Below, in pieces: positions 60,813-64,000 of a DNA stretch of 64,000 nucleotides (the first letter of the stretch is position 1; every line of letters starts with the position of its first letter). Source of the stretch: Brevundimonas albigilva (GTDB lineage Bacteria > Pseudomonadota > Alphaproteobacteria > Caulobacterales > Caulobacteraceae); the NCBI RefSeq assembly GCF_023503965.1, contig NZ_CP097298.1:1939001-2003000 (forward strand), written 5' to 3'. Made by a program: the position numbers and the translations under genes. The notes under the pieces were generated by a model. That model saw only the letters and a list, made by a program, of their open reading frames with translations, did not search any database and had not been told where the DNA came from.

Positions 60813-61544
60813 GAGCCCCCTCAAGGCACGATCAGACGAAACAGCCCTCTCAGCAAGCTAAAAATCTCTTATGACGCGAAAAGTTACCAACCCGAGATGG
60901 TTACCGGAACGCCTGCGCGCAGACGCTGACCGCCGAAGCTGCTGAGGCGCTGGAGCCCAGCGCTCCTGCCCTCAGTCCCTTCGTAACGACCAGACGGCCC
61001 GCCTGCGCAAAGGTCATCCCGCAGCTCGCCACAGCTCCACGCCCGCTCGATCCGGCACCAACGCTTCAAGAGGCCGCGCAGGCCTCGCTAAAGAAGCCAC
61101 GCTTCATAACCTCGCCATTGACAGGCGGGCGACCCGTCACTCCACTTGGACCAAAAGGCGCAGGTCGGAGCCGGGAAGGGATCGTCGAGCTCGATCGAGA
61201 GATCGGCGCCCTTATGGCGTCAGGCCTTTTCCCTGCGGCGTCATCGGCCATCAGGCTGAAGAAGAAGCCGCTCCCCGAAGTCGCGGCCAGATCGGTCCGT
61301 CAACGGCTGCGCGGGCCGAGCCCTTGAAGGACAGCCCGCCTTCTGAGCGTTTCAGCGCCTCTTTTACCGGGCTGGTTGCATGGAGTTGCGCCCCGGCCGA
61401 AATGGCTCCGGCGAATCTGGTCTGGACACGCGTGCGTCGGCGGCCTGCGACGGCCCGTACGCACCGCTTCGGAGAGCCGTTCGCTGTAAAACTCGACCAA
61501 GACGACAGGATCAGGCGAGCCTGGCCGTCGTTCCAAAGGCTAGG
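60813..61544. other. Gene-free or undecided stretch, 730 bases
   Basis: No recognisable gene. The plus strand has one long open frame from 60875 to 61327 (151 codons, no start at its head; last part REGIVELDREIGALMASGLFPAASSA) and another from a TTG at 61324 to a TAG at 61548. The minus strand has chained short open frames over the same bases. Composition is less GC-biased than the flanks, and codon third positions are mixed. This could be a decayed acquired gene. Confidence 0.5.
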
Positions 61545-61856
61545 CTAGGCGGACAGACGTGACGCCGCGTGGTAGCCGGCCATCCCCAGCTGCTGCTGGC
61601 TGAACGACCCGAAGACATCCGGCTGCAATCCAGTCGCCCCGCCGAAAACCACCAGTTTGGCGGCCGCGTCGAGCGTCGCCGTGCGATGCCGGCTCATCTC
61701 ATCGAGCCAGGCCTTGGACATGTTGGTTCCGACAGGCTTCGCAGGGGCAAGCTCGCCCCCGCCCGCCTTCGCCTGATCAACGGAGACAGGGCCGGGGACT
61801 CTTCGCATCTCAGGCGGAATGTTCATATGCATACCGAGCGACGCCGTCATGGTCAT
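61545..61856 (-). CDS. Hypothetical protein
   Basis: 103 residues, ATG preceded by GGAG at good spacing. Third positions are GC-rich, as in the main genome. Met-rich start (MTMTASLGMHMNIPPEM), a helix AWLDEMSRHRTATLDAAAKLV, then a Gly/Gln segment. No family recognised. Confidence 0.55.
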   Translation of the reverse strand: MTMTASLGMHMNIPPEMRRVPGPVSVDQAKAGGGELAPAKPVGTNMSKAWLDEMSRHRTATLDAAAKLVVFGGATGLQPDVFGSFSQQQLGMAGYHAASRLSA

Positions 61857-62060
61857 GATCCAACTCCCGGCTGCAGGCCTTCAGAAGGCTGAACCTGCAA
61901 TTGCGGGGCCATGTGGGGAAGATATTTCGCTCTGATATTCAAACCCTTGATGGCCTCCAATCCCAACCTCGGCCGGCATTTCGCGCAGACGGGCAAAGTT
62001 CGCCTACTGGAAGATCGCCTATGGCTGCGTCGCTAGCGGCCCTTCAACATGTAAGGCGCG

Positions 62061-63262
62061 CTACAGCCGCTCGAACACCGTCTCGATGACCCGGCGATAG
62101 ACGCCGGTCAGGGCCTCCAGTTCGGCGACGGGCACCCGTTCGTCGATCTGGTGCATGGTCTGGCCGACCAGGCCCAGTTCCAGCACCGGGCACAGGGCGC
62201 GGATGAAGCGGGCGTCGGAGGTGCCGCCGGTGGTGGAGGCCTCGGGGCGGCGGCCGGTCTCGGCCTCCACGGCGTCCTGGACCGCCTCGACGAAGGGGCC
62301 GGGTTCGGTCAGGAAGGCGTTGCCCGAGCACAGGTGCTCCAGCTCGATGCGCAGGCCGGTCTCGGCCTGGACGGCGCCGGCCTCGCGGTTCAGCCAGTCG
62401 ATCAGGTCGTCGCCGGTATGGCTGGGGTTGAAGCGGATGTTCAGCCGCGCGCGCGCCTGGGCCGGGATGATGTTGGTCGCCGGATTGCCGACGTCGATGG
62501 TGGTGATCTCCAGGTTCGAGGGGGAAAGCCCTCATAGCCGTCGTCCAGCACATGGTCGTTCAGCCGCGTCATCAGGCGGGCGATCACCGGGGCCGGATTG
62601 GCCGCGCGCTCGGGATAGGCGACGTGGCCCTGCTTGCCGTGGACCGTGATCCAGCTGTTCAGCGAGCCGCGCCGACCGACCTTGATCATGTCGCCCAGGT
62701 GCTGGGACGACGAGGGTTCGCCCACCACGCAGGCGTCGATGACCTCGCCCTCGGCGGCCAGGGTCTCGACCACCCGCTTGGTGCCGTGCAGGGCCGGGCC
62801 CTCCTCGTCGCCGGTGATCAGGAAGGACAGGCTGCCCCCCAGCGCAGCGTCATCGGCCTCGCCCTCGGCCAGCACGCGCGACACGGCCGCGACCCAGGCG
62901 GCGATCCCGCCCTTCATGTCCACTGCGCCCCGGCCATAGAGGACGCCGTCGCGGACCTCGGCCTCGAACGGCTGGGAGGACCACTGCTCGGCCGGCCCCG
63001 TCGGCACCACGTCCGTATGACCGGCGAAGCACAGGTTGGGGCCGGCCGTCCCGCGCCGGGCGTACAGGTTCTCGATCCGCGCATGATCGCCGGTTCCGCC
63101 CGGTCCTTCGAAGGTCAGGCGGCGGCAGGTGAAGCCCAGCGCCGTCAGACGCCGCTCCAGCACGTCCATGGCCCCCTCGTCGGCGGGGGTGACCGACGGG
63201 ATGCGGATCAGGTCGCGGGTCAGTTCGACAGGATCGATCACGGGAATTGATGCGCGGCTCAT
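62061..63262 (-). CDS. dapE: Succinyl-diaminopimelate desuccinylase (frameshifted)
   Basis: About 400 residues. Metal motifs [34 protein letters not shown], and GTSDARFI near the C-terminus. It makes LL-diaminopimelate for lysine and the cell wall. In a run of five G at 62520-62524 one base is missing: YEGFPP should be followed by [20 protein letters not shown]. Essential in most species, so this is a sequence error. Confidence 0.95.
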
Positions 63263-63303
63263 GCCGCTATGCTTTAGGAGCATACCGCACCCGCGAGAAG
63301 CCC

Positions 63304-63780
63304 ATGCCCAGGATCGACATCGACACCGCGCCGCGCGGCGACGGCACGACCTATCCCGAGGAATTCGCCGGGCCCTGCAAGCCGCGCCGCCGGTGGAAGC
63401 TGGGCGACGCGGCGGGCCTGGACCAGTTCGGGGTCAACCTGCTGCGCCTGCCCGCCGGCGCCTGGTCCAGCCAGCGCCATTGGCACGCGGCCGAGGACGA
63501 GTTCGTCTGGGTGATCGAGGGCGAGGTGGTGCTGGTCGAGGCGGATGGCGAGACGGTGCTGCGCGCCGGCGACTGCGCCGGCTTCAAGGCCGGCGTCCCC
63601 AACGGCCACAAGATCGAGAACCGATCCGGCGCCGAGGCGGTTCTGCTGGAGGTCGGCACGCGCAGCCCGACCGTCACCCCTTGCGACTATCCCGACATCG
63701 ACATGGTCCTGCCCCAGGGCGCGGACCGCTATTTCCACCGGGATGGGACGCCCTATCCGAAGTATCCCCGAAGACCGTGA
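63304..63780 (+). CDS. Cupin domain protein
   Basis: 158 residues. Cupin motif 1 is [17 protein letters not shown] (His, His, Glu) and motif 2 is [19 protein letters not shown], a weaker match. The family is a metal-binding beta barrel; the substrate is unknown. The stop overlaps the next gene's GTG (GTGA), and it is divergent from dapE. Confidence 0.87.
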   Translation: MPRIDIDTAPRGDGTTYPEEFAGPCKPRRRWKLGDAAGLDQFGVNLLRLPAGAWSSQRHWHAAEDEFVWVIEGEVVLVEADGETVLRAGDCAGFKAGVPNGHKIENRSGAEAVLLEVGTRSPTVTPCDYPDIDMVLPQGADRYFHRDGTPYPKYPRRP

Positions 63781-64000
63781 CCGCAGAATCCATCGACACC
63801 GGCTCGCCGACGCCGCCCGCTCCGCCCGCCCCTCCAGAAGGTCCCGCCAGTCCGTGGGGCATCCGCGACTTCCGCCTGCTGTGGTTCGGCCGGGTCGTGG
63901 CCGTGCTGGCCATCCAGATCCAGTCGTCGGCCCTGTTGTGGCAGGTCTATGAGATCGCGCGGCGGGATCATCCGATCGAACAGGCCAGCCTGTATCTGGG
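63777..64000 (+). CDS. MFS transporter, N-terminal part (EntS-like)
   Basis: About 75 residues before the window ends. A Pro-rich cytoplasmic head is followed by FRLLWFGRVVAVLAIQIQSSALLWQVYEIA, the first helix and loop typical of EntS-like MFS exporters. GTG start overlapping the cupin stop. The rest is outside the window. Confidence 0.75.
   Translation, partial: MTAESIDTGSPTPPAPPAPPEGPASPWGIRDFRLLWFGRVVAVLAIQIQSSALLWQVYEIARRDHPIEQASLYL

Noticed and set aside
60884..61251. Two chained minus-strand frames in the AT-rich stretch as a gene pair
   Set aside because: They use a TTG start with no ribosome site, overlap a longer plus-strand open frame, and show no domain.
61901..62089. 62-codon plus-strand frame before dapE
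   Set aside because: No ribosome site, it runs into the end of dapE on the other strand, and has no recognisable features.

Overview
The window is a contiguous chromosomal segment from a very GC-rich alphaproteobacterium, most probably a member of the Caulobacterales close to Brevundimonas. This rests on the complete cpa/Tad pilus assembly cluster (cpaA-B-C-D-E-F, tadB, tadC), the runs glnD-murJ-trpS and rpe-heparinase-purH, a PhaR regulator close to a thiolase, a lipoprotein M2 peptidase, and many stop/start overlaps of the ATGA type. It is gene-dense, with about 68 protein genes. I saw no rRNA, tRNA, CRISPR array, complete insertion sequence or prophage.

Layout. 1-5.6 kb: end of an EmrB-type efflux pump with its TetR regulator, a creatininase-family amidohydrolase, a phasin-like protein, a zinc-type CobW GTPase and an M2 peptidase. 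5.7-11.1 kb: a TadG-like von Willebrand A protein, a 2-oxoglutarate oxygenase and two OmpA-family envelope proteins. 11.3-23.5 kb: a GT2/GT39 glycosyltransferase pair, HMG-CoA lyase, PhaR, hemolysin III, thiolase, M28 peptidase, HtpX, a DUF1674 protein, a repetitive Gly-rich/Pro-Val-rich secreted protein and PyrF. 23.5-34 kb: MarC, SDR, Rrf2, Kup, RsmB, Rpe, heparinase, PurH. 33.7-38.6 kb: a metal/redox patch (PadR regulator plus siderophore reductase, hydrolase, Rrf2 plus flavoprotein reductase, OsmC, GNAT). 38.8-48 kb: TrpS, MurJ, GlnD, a toxin-antitoxin pair, QueG, an FKBP isomerase and threonine ammonia-lyase. 48-57.7 kb: the Tad pilus cluster. 57.7-59.9 kb: small enzymes and an M20 hydrolase. 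59.9-62.06 kb: a more AT-rich stretch with unrecognised genes. 62-64 kb: DapE, a cupin and the start of an MFS gene.

The most important technical point is that at least 21 recognisable genes, including trpS, pyrF and dapE, are each split by one or two small indels, many next to G or C runs. This looks like uncorrected sequencing error, not gene decay, so those genes are annotated across the break. Biologically, the Tad genes form one machine (peptidase, secretin, ATPases, inner-membrane platform), but the Flp pilin and TadE/F/G-type minor proteins are not in the cluster. The only TadG-like gene lies 43 kb away and carries an unusual inserted domain.

I found no convincing wholly new multi-gene system. 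The best leads are the PadR/siderophore-reductase circuit with a perfect 13-bp inverted-repeat operator, the TadG insertion, the 41-residue-repeat secreted protein, and the AT-rich accessory stretch at 60-62 kb.
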